A DNA stretch of 64,000 nucleotides, taken from positions 1 through 64,000 of the forward strand of contig JAADYX010000381.1 of NCBI GenBank assembly GCA_010092885.1, read 5' to 3'. The notes below the pieces were generated by a model, which was given only the letters and a program-made list of their open reading frames with translations, had not been told where the DNA came from and ran no database searches. The translations under genes were made by a program, and so were the position numbers. Below are positions 1 to 9,552 of the stretch, in pieces; position 1 is the first letter of the stretch, and every line of letters begins with the position of its first letter. Source of the DNA: Chloroflexota bacterium (GTDB lineage Bacteria > Chloroflexota > Anaerolineae > Aggregatilineales > UBA3940).

Positions 1-1062
<1,062 letters not shown>

Positions 1063-1073
1063 GTCGCTGCCCC

Positions 1074-1601
1074 TTAATGCTCAGCCTGAGCGGGCACAGC
1101 GTCCTCGTAGCGAGTGGGGCATTTGAGCAGAAGTTCATCGGCATAGAACACGCCGTCTTCGCCAAGTTGGCCCGTTATGATAGCCTGTGCCTCATGTTGA
1201 AGCAGATCCGGCATCGGCTGATCGTAGAGGGTGATGGTCACCCGGTTGGCGTTTGGTGAGGTAGCTGCCTCATGCAGCACAGCCGCAAGGCCGCCCTCGC
1301 TTTCGATCTCAAGGCCGGACTGCGGCACATGCGCGATCTCGAAGGTGAGCTCGCTGCCATCAAAAAAGATGGTGTCACCGATGACCACACCGGAAACACG
1401 TGCATTCTGTCCGGTCAGCTTGTCCTGCTCAGCCAGCAGTTCATCCACTGTGATGAAGTATTCCTGCTGGGAGGCAATGCTGGTGACGATCAGATAGGGC
1501 ATCGCGGCGAGCAGCAGAACTCCGCCAACAATGAACTTGGTACGCCCGGCAGACCGGGGCTGTGGCTTAACATTTGTGTTGTCCAGGATGGCTTCGCTCA
1601 T
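1074..1601 (-). CDS. ccmE: Haem chaperone CcmE, CXXXY variant
   Basis: Membrane-anchored periplasmic chaperone that carries haem covalently between CcmC and CcmF. The 175-residue protein has one N-terminal membrane helix (about 23-43) and an OB-fold domain with the family pattern PDLLQHEAQAIITG. At the usual haem-binding site (LAKHDENY in E. coli) it reads LLKCPTRYED, so Cys161 replaces His and Tyr165 is kept: the CXXXY form known from archaea, Desulfovibrio and some other bacteria. I start at ATG 1601 (MSEAIL) because GGAGAGG lies at correct spacing before it; an ATG six codons upstream would overlap that site. The downstream neighbour is ccmF, which supports the function. The C-terminus is short and ends in AEH. 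Confidence 0.92.
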   Translation of the reverse strand: MSEAILDNTNVKPQPRSAGRTKFIVGGVLLLAAMPYLIVTSIASQQEYFITVDELLAEQDKLTGQNARVSGVVIGDTIFFDGSELTFEIAHVPQSGLEIESEGGLAAVLHEAATSPNANRVTITLYDQPMPDLLQHEAQAIITGQLGEDGVFYADELLLKCPTRYEDAVPAQAEH

Positions 1602-1718
1602 GGGGCCTATCCTCTCCATGTCATCACTATAGGAACAGTTGATGCTATTCTAACCGTATAGGTCCGAATAGTGGGATGATGACTGTCACATGCTACCTAT
1701 GAGGTATTTCCCAGAAAC

Positions 1719-1746
1719 TAAAAAGCCCCGCGGATCAGGCGGGGCT
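1719..1746 (-). terminator. Intrinsic terminator after the ABC exporter pair
   Basis: On the minus strand an 8-bp GC-rich stem, AGCCCCGC / GCGGGGCT, is followed directly by a T-run (TTTTTAG). It lies 20 bases past the stop of the ABC gene at 1766 and before ccmE, so ccmE probably has its own promoter in 1602-1718; I could not identify a convincing one. Confidence 0.85.
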
Positions 1747-1765
1747 GGATGAATCAGAGGACTCT

Positions 1766-3589
1766 TTAGCGTGCGGCGTCTTCTTCGAAGAGTGTACGTG
1801 CGTTCTCGATGTAGCTGAGGGATTGGTGCCGGAAGTACGTATTGTAGAGATCGGCGTAGTGGCCGTCCATCTCCATCAGCTGGTCGTGATTGCCCTCTTC
1901 AATGATGCGGCCGTTTTCCAACACGATGATGCGGTCAGCGCTGCGCACAGTCGAGAGACGATGCGCAATGAGGATCGAAGTGGACTGGGCCAGGATCATG
2001 TCCAACGCTTCCTGGATCTGCATCTCGGTGAAAGGATCAACACTGGCGGTAGCCTCGTCAAGGATGAAAATGGCAGGCTTCTGGACGAGAACGCGCAGCA
2101 GGGCAACCAGCTGCCGCTGACCCATACTCAGACGTGAACCGCGCTCACCCACATCGCCGTGTAGACCATCGGGAATGGTCTCCAACCATTCGCCTTCACC
2201 GATGCTGTTGGCGATCTCGGCGATTTCCTCTTCCGTGGCGTCTGGTTTGCCATAGCGGATGTTCTCCAGAATGGTGCCGCTGAACAGGAAGGGTGTTTGC
2301 GGCACAATACCTAGCCGGTTGCGATACGACTCCAGGTCAAGCTGGCGAATGTCAACGCCATCAATGAGCAGGCTGCCCGCCTTGAACTCGTAAAAGCGGG
2401 AAATCATCTTGGCGATGGTGCTCTTGCCAGCCCCGGTATGTCCGACGAAGGCAACGCTTTCACCAGGCTTGATGTGCAGGTTGAAGTTATCCAGAACAGG
2501 CTGGTCTTTTTCATACTCAAAAATGATCTTTTCCAGCAGGATCTCACCCTTCATGCCGTTGACGTGCTGGTTGTCCTGTTGCTGGAGCACGTTTTCAGCG
2601 TCAATAAGCGCCAGAACGCGCTCCAACGCGCTGAGGGCCTGTTGGAACTGGTTGATAAAGGCCGACAGCTGAATGAAGGGGAACCAGAAACGATCAACCG
2701 ACTGGATGTACAGGAACCACAAGGCGGCGGATATGCTGCCGCTCACCACTGTTACCGCACCGAAGTACACCACTGAAGCGATGCCAAAACCAGCCAGCGC
2801 ATTGAGAATGGGAAAGACAAGCGCGAGCACAAACCCGCGCCGCAGGTTGATTTGATAGGACTGCTCGTTGATCTTGACGAACTCGTCGTAGATGAAGCCT
2901 TCCTGCCGGAAGTTCTTCGCCACACTGATGCCGGAGACGCTCTCCTGGATGTTGTCATTGACCATGCCCATGGCACGGGCACCCTGCCGGGTCGCGTTAC
3001 GTGCGAACTTGCGCAGGACTGCCACGGCAAGAAGGATGACCGGGATGAAGCCCAACAGTACCAGGGTCATCACCACATCCTGGGTAAACAGCACCACCAG
3101 AAGCACAATCGTCTGCACCATCTGCGCAAGAATATCGGAGCCCAGCGTAAGCACCTGGCCGAATTCTTCCGTGTCGCTGGTGATACGGCTGATCACCTTG
3201 CCGGACTTGTTGCGGTCGTAGAAGGCCATATCGCGTTCCACGGCGGCGCGCATGGCGTCTTTGCGCATCTCGGCAATGGTGTCACCGACGAGGCGTCCCA
3301 TCAGGCGGCGGCGGACCCAGTTGGCAAAGTACTGGAGCACAACGGTGATGGCGAGTGCGCCAACAATCAACCAAACGATGGGTACATCGGTGGTCCGGTC
3401 GAGGTTGTCGACGCCGATAGCGATCAGAATCGGAATGCCGGCCTGGGCCAACGCGGCAAACAACCCCATGAGCGTGATAACTGCAATCCGCCTCTTTTGC
3501 TCACCGAAGTAGTCGCCCAGCCGTTTGAACAGGTACCAGTCTGAATACTGGCGATCGTAGGAGTCGGCGTCCAATCCTGCAAAGAACAT
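1766..3589 (-). CDS. ABC exporter half-transporter with canonical Walker B Glu
   Basis: Fused membrane domain plus nucleotide-binding domain of the MsbA/multidrug type, 607 residues. Membrane helices occupy about residues 35-330 (ABC transmembrane type 1). In the ATPase domain I see Walker A GHTGAGKST (383-391), Q-loop near 431, signature LSMGQ (487-491), Walker B with catalytic Glu in FILDEATAS (511-516) and H-loop IAHRLST (His543). The signature deviates from LSGGQ, while the partner gene has LSGGQ but an altered Walker B, the complementary pattern of a heterodimeric exporter with one consensus and one degenerate site. It begins one base after the stop of the partner (TAGCATG) with GGAGGG upstream, so translation is coupled. 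Substrate unknown. Confidence 0.93.
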   Translation of the reverse strand: MFFAGLDADSYDRQYSDWYLFKRLGDYFGEQKRRIAVITLMGLFAALAQAGIPILIAIGVDNLDRTTDVPIVWLIVGALAITVVLQYFANWVRRRLMGRLVGDTIAEMRKDAMRAAVERDMAFYDRNKSGKVISRITSDTEEFGQVLTLGSDILAQMVQTIVLLVVLFTQDVVMTLVLLGFIPVILLAVAVLRKFARNATRQGARAMGMVNDNIQESVSGISVAKNFRQEGFIYDEFVKINEQSYQINLRRGFVLALVFPILNALAGFGIASVVYFGAVTVVSGSISAALWFLYIQSVDRFWFPFIQLSAFINQFQQALSALERVLALIDAENVLQQQDNQHVNGMKGEILLEKIIFEYEKDQPVLDNFNLHIKPGESVAFVGHTGAGKSTIAKMISRFYEFKAGSLLIDGVDIRQLDLESYRNRLGIVPQTPFLFSGTILENIRYGKPDATEEEIAEIANSIGEGEWLETIPDGLHGDVGERGSRLSMGQRQLVALLRVLVQKPAIFILDEATASVDPFTEMQIQEALDMILAQSTSILIAHRLSTVRSADRIIVLENGRIIEEGNHDQLMEMDGHYADLYNTYFRHQSLSYIENARTLFEEDAAR

Positions 3590-3590
3590 G

Positions 3591-5411
3591 CTACTTACCC
3601 TCCGTCATCTGCCGGTCCAGGTACGATTTCACACGATCCTTATCATAGAAGGAGGTCTGTTCCTCATAGCGGTCGAAGATGCGGCGGTAAGTGTCCGACT
3701 CACCCAGCAGATCCTCATGTTTGCCCTGAGCCACGACCTGACCTTTGCGCAGCACAATAATGTGATCGGCCCAACGGATCTGTGATAAGCGGTGCGTGAT
3801 CAGGATGGTCGTGCGGTCTTTGGCTGCGGACCAGATCGCTTTCTGGATTTTGTCTTCCGTGGCGCTGTCGATGGCGCTGGTGGAGTCATCAAGGATGAGC
3901 ACGGGCGGATCGGTCAGGAAGGCACGCGCAATGGCTAGGCGCTGGCGCTGCCCGCCTGACAGGGTGACACCTCGCTGCCCGATCACAGTATCGTAACCCT
4001 CTGGGAAGCCCATGATGAAATCGTGAGCCTGCGCCTTCTTGGCGGCATCCATGATCTGCTCACGGGTTGCATCGTGCCTGCCAAAGGAGATGTTCTCTGC
4101 GATGCTGCGGCTGAAGAGAAAGATCTCCTGCTCGATGATACTGATCTGGGAACGCAGCGATTCGAGGTTCCAGTCACGCACATCAGTGCCGTCAACAAGC
4201 ACGCGCCCCTTGTCCACATCATGGGTGCGGTTGATGAGCGTGGTCACGGTCGTTTTCCCTGCGCCTGTCTGCCCCACCAGGGCGACCGTCTGGCCCGGTT
4301 CAATGCTGAAGGAAACCCCTTGGAGTACCTTATCACTTGCCGAGTTGTAGCTGAAGCTCACGTCCTCAAAAGTGATATGCCCCTTCAGAGTGGCCGATTT
4401 GCCTTCCATGTTTTGATCGAGGTCGGTGATCTCATTGATGATATTCAGAATGCGTTCGCCGCCTGCATATCCGGATGCCAGCCGGGACAGTGAGAAGATC
4501 GACGTGAATACAGGGAATGTAAACAGCGCCAGCTGGCCGGCATAGTTCACAATATCACCTTGGTTGATGCCGCCGTTCTGGTAAAGCACAACTGCATGCA
4601 GAAAGCCGCCAACAAACAGCATACCATACAGGAAGATGGCAAAGTAACGGGCTTCGACATCCGCCTGCTCGATAAAGTTTGAGCGGACCCGGTCAACCAG
4701 GCTGTTGAAGTTCTCGCTTTCGCTTTTTTCTTGCGCCATGCCCTTGACAACCTCAATGCCGTCAAGGCTCTCTGCCAGGCGGGCATTCATCTGCCCGAAG
4801 CTCGCCCGCACACGTTGGGCCACCTCGTGAATGCGGCGTACATAGTTCACCTGGACAAACACATAGGCGACGATAAACAGCAGGGGGGCTGTTACGAGGG
4901 CTGGATGAATAAACGGTGACAGCACCGTTGGCAGAATGAGAAACATCGTCGAACCGATAATCAGGTTAAGACCCGGATTGAACAGGAAGTTCAGCTCACG
5001 CACATCGTTGGTGACCCGAGCCATGATCTCACCAACAGGTGTTAGATTGTGAAACGTCATACTTTTGCCAAGCAGACTGGCATAGAGTTCGTCGCGCACA
5101 TCGCGTTCAATACGTTGGGCGAAGATCTCAGCAGAGTAGTTTCGCATTAACTGGAGCACACCGCGCAGCAGCTGGCTGCCGATAATGGCCAGTGCCATCA
5201 AACCCACACGCTGGAGGTCCTGGTTGTCCCGGATGGCGTTGTAGGCTTCCCCGATGAAGAACGGTACCGCCGATGCTAGAGCAGCGTTGCTCGTTGCCCC
5301 GATGATCATCGCAATGCCGACGGCTGGATGCCGTTTTACATGGGAGACGATGAACTGCAGAGTAGAGCTGCGATCCGTATTGTAAGTCCGTGCTTCAAAT
5401 TCCGATGCCAT
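3591..5411 (-). CDS. ABC exporter half-transporter with degenerate Walker B (Asp)
   Basis: First gene of the exporter pair, 606 residues, with a six-helix membrane domain (about 20-320) and a C-terminal ATPase domain. Walker A is GQTGAGKTT, signature LSGGQRQR, H-loop ITHRLSQ. Walker B reads LILDDSTSAID, so Asp replaces the catalytic Glu. In heterodimers such as TM287/288 the half with this change forms the non-hydrolysing site together with the partner's altered signature, here LSMGQ in the gene at 1766-3589. A promoter-like sequence lies 30 bases upstream. The two genes form an operon closed by the terminator at 1719-1746. Drug, lipid or peptide export are all possible. Confidence 0.93.
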   Translation of the reverse strand: MASEFEARTYNTDRSSTLQFIVSHVKRHPAVGIAMIIGATSNAALASAVPFFIGEAYNAIRDNQDLQRVGLMALAIIGSQLLRGVLQLMRNYSAEIFAQRIERDVRDELYASLLGKSMTFHNLTPVGEIMARVTNDVRELNFLFNPGLNLIIGSTMFLILPTVLSPFIHPALVTAPLLFIVAYVFVQVNYVRRIHEVAQRVRASFGQMNARLAESLDGIEVVKGMAQEKSESENFNSLVDRVRSNFIEQADVEARYFAIFLYGMLFVGGFLHAVVLYQNGGINQGDIVNYAGQLALFTFPVFTSIFSLSRLASGYAGGERILNIINEITDLDQNMEGKSATLKGHITFEDVSFSYNSASDKVLQGVSFSIEPGQTVALVGQTGAGKTTVTTLINRTHDVDKGRVLVDGTDVRDWNLESLRSQISIIEQEIFLFSRSIAENISFGRHDATREQIMDAAKKAQAHDFIMGFPEGYDTVIGQRGVTLSGGQRQRLAIARAFLTDPPVLILDDSTSAIDSATEDKIQKAIWSAAKDRTTILITHRLSQIRWADHIIVLRKGQVVAQGKHEDLLGESDTYRRIFDRYEEQTSFYDKDRVKSYLDRQMTEGK

Positions 5412-5440
5412 ACCAGCTCCTAGTGTAACAGCGTGTATAG

Positions 5441-5469
5441 AGCATAGTCCGATTATCCGCCGGCGTCAA
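5441..5469 (-). promoter_or_regulatory. Sigma70-type promoter for the ABC exporter operon
   Basis: Minus strand: TTGACG, 17-base spacer, TATGCT, placing transcription start near 5434 and giving a leader of about 23 bases before the ATG at 5411. Only by-eye pattern match. Confidence 0.55.
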
Positions 5470-5504
5470 TAGATAATTGTCTAAGATATGGCTCAGCAAA
5501 GCAA

Positions 5505-5541
5505 ATAAAAAACTGGTGGGAGCATATGCTCCACACCAGTT
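5505..5541 (-). terminator. Intrinsic terminator after the two-FAS1 gene
   Basis: Minus strand AACTGGTGTGGAGC and its near-perfect complement around a short AT centre, followed by TTTTTTATTTG. It sits 20 bases past the stop at 5562 and insulates that gene from the ABC exporter promoter. Confidence 0.85.
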
Positions 5542-5561
5542 GAGTTATTCAGTTGACAGCA

Positions 5562-7325
5562 CTAGGGCTGGTTCGGGTTCTGCGGAACGAGCACGTTGTC
5601 GGTCAGCAGGTGAACAACACCGTTGATCGTTTCGATATCGGTGGTGCCGATGGTCACGAAGCGGCCACGTGCATCCTCAATCTGGGTACCGCTGTCCAGC
5701 TGAATGGTGAAGTCCTCACCCTCAAGCGTGGGCACAACCAGGTCGTCGGACAGATCTGAAGAGAGAACGGTGCCGTCAACGACGTGGTACAGCAGGACAT
5801 TGTCCAGCTGCGGGGCGTTCAGCAGCTGCTGCTGGGTGATACCGAACTCGGCCAGCAGGTTAGCGAAAGCCGTATCCGTCGGAGCAAACACAGTGAAGTC
5901 GGCGAGGTTATCGTTGAGAACGGTATCCAGGCCAGCGGTGACAACAGCGGTCACCAGGATGCTCAGATCCGGGGTGGCGGCTGCCACATCAACGATTGTC
6001 GGCGGCAGCAGAACGGTGTCAACCACGTGGATGACGCCATTGGAGGCAACGATGTCGGTCAGGACGATGGTTGCCTGGCCGCTAACGTTGCCCGAGGTGA
6101 ACGGAATAACAATATCAGGACCAGAGGTCGTCACCTGGAAGGTGCGGCCCAGGTCCGTGGTGATGTCGGTGTTAAGCGGCACGTCACGCAGCAGAACTTC
6201 GCTGCCCAGCACGTGGTAGCGCAAGATACGGGCGAGAACGTCTTCATCAACGTTTGCCACGAGGTCAGCGGCGTCGGAGAAGCCCAGAGCAGTTGCCAGA
6301 TCCTCAAAGGCCTGGTCGTCCGGAGCAAACACCGTATAGCTGCCAGGGTCACCGAAGATCGGGGTCAGACCCGTCTCATTGAGAGCAGCCACAAGGTTGT
6401 CGAAGCCATTGGCAACGGCAATCTCAGCGATGGTCAGGGAGGTGTCAGCGTTTACACCGAGGCCCAGGCCGTCGAACGCGAGGAGGCCGCCACCCAGGTT
6501 TTGCTGACCGATGCCGACCTCAACCTCGTCAAAGGCAGCTGTGGCGGTCAGTGCACAGGTGTCCTGTGAGAAGTTGAATGTGCCACGTGTACCGAACTGG
6601 CACAGTTCCGTATCGACAGGTGAACCGGCATCGAACGTAGTGATCTGTGCGGCAATGACGCCACCAGAGGGGATGTTCTGACCAGCGATGTAGTAGTCAA
6701 AGGTCACCACATCACCGGAGACACCAGCGAGACCCGTCACGTTCTGAATCGCACCGCGGGGGCCAGAGCCACCATTGATGAGCAGCACGTCGGTGCCTTC
6801 CTGAGCGACCCCAAGACCCGCATCGAAGACGCTGGCACCACCGATGAGGTTCCACTCACCGCTGATGGTGTCTTCAAAGCTGGCGTTCACAGCCAGGTTG
6901 TCGCGGATGTACACGTCAAGGCTGGCGGTCAGGCCATCGTAGTTGCCATCACTGCTGGAAGCCGTGAGGTCAACCGGGTTTGCCTGCTGGCCTTCTACCA
7001 GGCCATCGTTCGGGGCGAACACCACAACTTCCTGGGGCTGATCCCAGTCGCTCATGGTGAAGGTCAGCTGCGTCGGGCTAACACCCAGCTGGCCTGCGCT
7101 CAGTGTGAAGTCGATGGTCACGTCATCGCTGGGCATTTCATCCAGCACGACGCTGAACGTATCTGCGTTGCCAGCTTCGTAGATCAGAGTATTGGTATCG
7201 GTCTCTGTGATGGTGATGCCAGCAGCGTCGATGGTCTGCGCGAAGGCATATGGAGCAGCAGCCAGTGCAGCTGCAACAACCGCAACAGCGGTAAGAACAG
7301 TACGCAGATTAAACTTGAAGCTCAT
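5562..7325 (-). CDS. Secreted protein with two FAS1 (fasciclin) domains
   Basis: 587 residues. A Sec signal peptide (FNLRTVLTAVAVVAAALAAA, cleavage after AFA-Q near residue 30) is followed by a Calx-beta/cadherin-like stretch (about 35-145, with SPTQLTFT and PQEVVVFAPND) and a jelly-roll-like region (about 145-285). Two FAS1 domains then follow (about 300-430 and 440-580), shown by YTVFAPDDQAFEDL and FTVFAPTDTAFANLL, by YHVLGSEV and YHVVDGTV, and by IHVVDTVLLPP and VHLLTDNVL. FAS1 domains mediate adhesion in extracellular proteins. No membrane anchor or sorting signal is seen at the C-terminus, so it is probably released or held non-covalently. Ribosome site GGGAG precedes the ATG. It is a single-gene unit with its own terminator and a long leader; ligand unknown. 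Confidence 0.9.
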   Translation of the reverse strand: MSFKFNLRTVLTAVAVVAAALAAAPYAFAQTIDAAGITITETDTNTLIYEAGNADTFSVVLDEMPSDDVTIDFTLSAGQLGVSPTQLTFTMSDWDQPQEVVVFAPNDGLVEGQQANPVDLTASSSDGNYDGLTASLDVYIRDNLAVNASFEDTISGEWNLIGGASVFDAGLGVAQEGTDVLLINGGSGPRGAIQNVTGLAGVSGDVVTFDYYIAGQNIPSGGVIAAQITTFDAGSPVDTELCQFGTRGTFNFSQDTCALTATAAFDEVEVGIGQQNLGGGLLAFDGLGLGVNADTSLTIAEIAVANGFDNLVAALNETGLTPIFGDPGSYTVFAPDDQAFEDLATALGFSDAADLVANVDEDVLARILRYHVLGSEVLLRDVPLNTDITTDLGRTFQVTTSGPDIVIPFTSGNVSGQATIVLTDIVASNGVIHVVDTVLLPPTIVDVAAATPDLSILVTAVVTAGLDTVLNDNLADFTVFAPTDTAFANLLAEFGITQQQLLNAPQLDNVLLYHVVDGTVLSSDLSDDLVVPTLEGEDFTIQLDSGTQIEDARGRFVTIGTTDIETINGVVHLLTDNVLVPQNPNQP

Positions 7326-7540
7326 TGTAGGTTTGTCTCCCTTGGTTGTTGGTAGGAATCAGATGTGATCAAGTAGATGGACAAAGGACACGTGTCAATG
7401 GATACGATGCTCTCGACTGGAGCGTCTCCTTTCCGCATCAGCTCAAGGCTTTTGCGTTCGGGTAACTTACGTCCATGTGTAAGCGTAGCGAGTGCGGAGG
7501 GGAGATTTACATCAGAACAACCTAAGAAGAACATAAGAAT
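7326..7540 (-). other. Long leader/intergenic region upstream of the FAS1 gene, possible structured RNA
   Basis: About 215 bases with no convincing gene. On the minus strand I see a hairpin CTTAC/GTAAG (8-base loop), then GATGC/GCATC enclosing GGAG-ACG-CTCC, and lower down TTGACA joined to the palindrome GACACGTGTC (7387-7396), but with no good -10 at 17 bases. An 83-codon frame here shows no protein-like features. Whether this is a structured leader or ordinary promoter DNA cannot be settled by eye; I found no match to a riboswitch consensus that I know. Confidence 0.3.
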
Positions 7541-7566
7541 GTGGGGAAGGCAGCTGCCTTCCCCAC
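7523..7566 (-). terminator. Terminator after the homocysteine methyltransferase/MTHFR gene
   Basis: A perfect 13-bp palindromic stem (GTGGGGAAGGCAG and its complement, 7541-7566) lies 31 bases past the stop at 7598; on the minus strand it is followed by the T-rich tract ATTCTTATGTTCTTCTT. The tail is interrupted, so efficiency is uncertain. A second small repeat, CTGACAAATTGGTCAG, sits between the stop and the stem. Confidence 0.65.
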
Positions 7567-7597
7567 TGACCAATTTGTCAGTCTCACATATAGGTGT

Positions 7598-9466
7598 TTA
7601 TTGCGCGGGTTGTTTGACAGCTTCGATCACATCGGCGGCCAGATCAAAACGCCCAAACTGCGGTGAGAGATACAAACCGGCTGCTACCTCGGCGAACTGA
7701 ACGGCCAGCTCCTGCGCAATCCGTACTCCTTCACGGCGAGGATCGTCAGCGTGTTTCATACGGTCAAGTATCGATTCGGGGATAAGGATGCCGGGCACTT
7801 CATTATGCAGGAACAACGCATTGCGTAGGCTGTACAGTGGCAGGAGGCCGACCAACACAGGACGGTCCAACGGCCCGTGCTGCTCTGCGTAACGCTCCAT
7901 GAAACGCTTGTATGCATTCACGTCATAGATGGGCTGTGTGAGGAAGTAGTCCGCGCCGTTGACTACCTTCTTGCGCAGAACTCTTACCTCACGATCCGGG
8001 TCAGGAGCATTGGGGCTTAGCGCGCCGCTTACAAGGAAATTCGTGGGCTGGCCGATGCTGTTGCCCGCCTGATCGATGCCAGCATTAAGATTCTCCTTCA
8101 CCAGCTTGATCAAACCAGATGGCACGATGTCATAATTGTCGTGGGCGTCGGGATAGTCCCCGATGCGAGTTGGATCGCCCATCACAACAAACAGGTTGCG
8201 GACACCGAGCGCATGAGCAGCCAGCAGGTCGCCTTGAACACGCAGCAGATTGCGTCCGCGCGTGGGGAAATGCAGAACGGTCTCGATGCTTAATTGGTTC
8301 TGCAGCAGAGAGCATAGGGCCCAAGGGCTCATACGCATGCGGGCCATGGGGCTGTCCAGCACATCGATTACATCAGCGCCGACCTCGGCCAACATGGCGA
8401 CGGCCTGCAGTTCCTTCTCGGTGGCCACCCCTTTTGGTGGGGACATTTCAACAGCAACGACCAGCTCACCGGCGGCCAGTTTTCCAGCCAAACGACTGGG
8501 GGCAAACAACTCATCGCCTGAAGTCTCCTCGTCGTCGCTTTGGAGGGTGACAGAGACCGGCTCGCGGATCGGAGGGGCCGGTTCATTCAGTACAGAGCGC
8601 ATGGCAGCGATATGTTCTGGCGTAGTGCCGCAGCAGCCGCCAACAGCGGCCACACCGATCTCCCGCATGGATTGCGTAAACGAGGCGAAATAGCCGGGTG
8701 AGGCGATATACAGGGCTCGCCCACCAACGTTCTCTGGGAAGCCCGCGTTGGGAACAGCCGTCAGAGGGATACCCGGATTCACCTGGCGCATTCGGGCAAT
8801 GATACGCCTGACCTGTGCCGGACCATTGGAACAATTTACACCAATGGCATCGGCGCCATCCAAACGGTTTACGACCTGGCTGGGTGTCTCACCCATCAAC
8901 GTGCGGTCATCACGTGTGAAGGTCATCTGTGCGACAACAAAGAGATCCGGGTTGACATCACGGGCGGCACGAATAGCCTCAGCCAGTTCGACTGTGTTGG
9001 AGAATGTCTCCAGAATGAGGAGATCCACTCCAGCCTCGTTCAAGGCGGCGATCTGCTCGTGGAATGCGTCGTAGGCACTTTCTGTCGTGACTCTGCCGAT
9101 GGGAGCCAGCCTGACACCTAACGGGCCGACAGCACCCGCGATGTACACATCCCCTCGGCCAGCCTCCTCCACGGCACGGCGCGCAAGGTTTACACCTGTC
9201 CAGTTGATGCGCGCCACCGAATCGGCCAGGCCGTGTTCCTCCAACTTGAACCGGTTGGCTCCAAACGTATTGGTTTCGATGACTTCAGCTCCCGCCTCCA
9301 GATAATCGCGGTGGATGGAGACCACCAGTTCAGGATCGCTGATGTTGGTGGCATCAAGGCAGACATCCATTGGCACACCCTTCTGGTTGAGCAGTGTACC
9401 AAAAGCACCGTCAAACAGGACGGTGCCCGCTGCAAGCCGTTCGCGGAAAGACTGCTTTTCTATCAT
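7598..9466 (-). CDS. Bifunctional homocysteine S-methyltransferase / methylenetetrahydrofolate reductase
   Basis: Fusion of two one-carbon enzymes, 622 residues, like Bacillus YitJ. The N-terminal half (about 1-295) is a Hcy-binding domain with the zinc ligands Cys212 (GVNCSNGP) and Cys278-Cys279 (GGCCGTTPEHI) and the opening LFDGAFGTLL. The C-terminal half (about 330-610) is an FAD-dependent MTHFR barrel (VEMSPPKG near its start, ADYFLTQPIYD late). Together they can reduce methylene-THF and pass the methyl group to homocysteine to give methionine; the methyl donor actually used is not shown by the sequence. I start at ATG 9466 because GGGGAG lies at good spacing; the frame runs 21 codons further upstream without such a site. 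Monocistronic, divergent from the SDR gene. Confidence 0.93.
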   Translation of the reverse strand: MIEKQSFRERLAAGTVLFDGAFGTLLNQKGVPMDVCLDATNISDPELVVSIHRDYLEAGAEVIETNTFGANRFKLEEHGLADSVARINWTGVNLARRAVEEAGRGDVYIAGAVGPLGVRLAPIGRVTTESAYDAFHEQIAALNEAGVDLLILETFSNTVELAEAIRAARDVNPDLFVVAQMTFTRDDRTLMGETPSQVVNRLDGADAIGVNCSNGPAQVRRIIARMRQVNPGIPLTAVPNAGFPENVGGRALYIASPGYFASFTQSMREIGVAAVGGCCGTTPEHIAAMRSVLNEPAPPIREPVSVTLQSDDEETSGDELFAPSRLAGKLAAGELVVAVEMSPPKGVATEKELQAVAMLAEVGADVIDVLDSPMARMRMSPWALCSLLQNQLSIETVLHFPTRGRNLLRVQGDLLAAHALGVRNLFVVMGDPTRIGDYPDAHDNYDIVPSGLIKLVKENLNAGIDQAGNSIGQPTNFLVSGALSPNAPDPDREVRVLRKKVVNGADYFLTQPIYDVNAYKRFMERYAEQHGPLDRPVLVGLLPLYSLRNALFLHNEVPGILIPESILDRMKHADDPRREGVRIAQELAVQFAEVAAGLYLSPQFGRFDLAADVIEAVKQPAQ

Positions 9467-9511
9467 GGCTCTTTCTCCCCTACAATGATGTTGCAGAATG
9501 TACATGCTCGG

Positions 9512-9540
9512 TTGACAATAGGCAAGCATCCACCGACAAT
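9512..9540 (+). promoter_or_regulatory. Possible promoter for the SDR gene
   Basis: TTGACA, 17-base spacer, GACAAT. The -35 is perfect and the -10 is weak. The predicted start near 9547 falls inside the GAGGA ribosome site of the ATG at 9553, so either the leader is very short or the true promoter is elsewhere. Confidence 0.3.
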
Positions 9541-9552
9541 GAGGAACAGATC

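Noticed and set aside
2852-3544. 230-codon frame on the plus strand across the ABC exporter gene
   Set aside because: It is the opposite-strand shadow of a conserved ATPase/permease gene and shows no family motif or ribosome site.
7400-7500. ACGCAAAAGCC read as a cyclic-di-GMP-I riboswitch core
   Set aside because: The surrounding stems and the second receptor half do not match the consensus as I know it, so only a generic structured leader is reported.
7322-7573. 83-codon minus-strand frame upstream of the FAS1 gene
   Set aside because: It overlaps a terminator and the FAS1 ribosome site and contains no recognisable feature.
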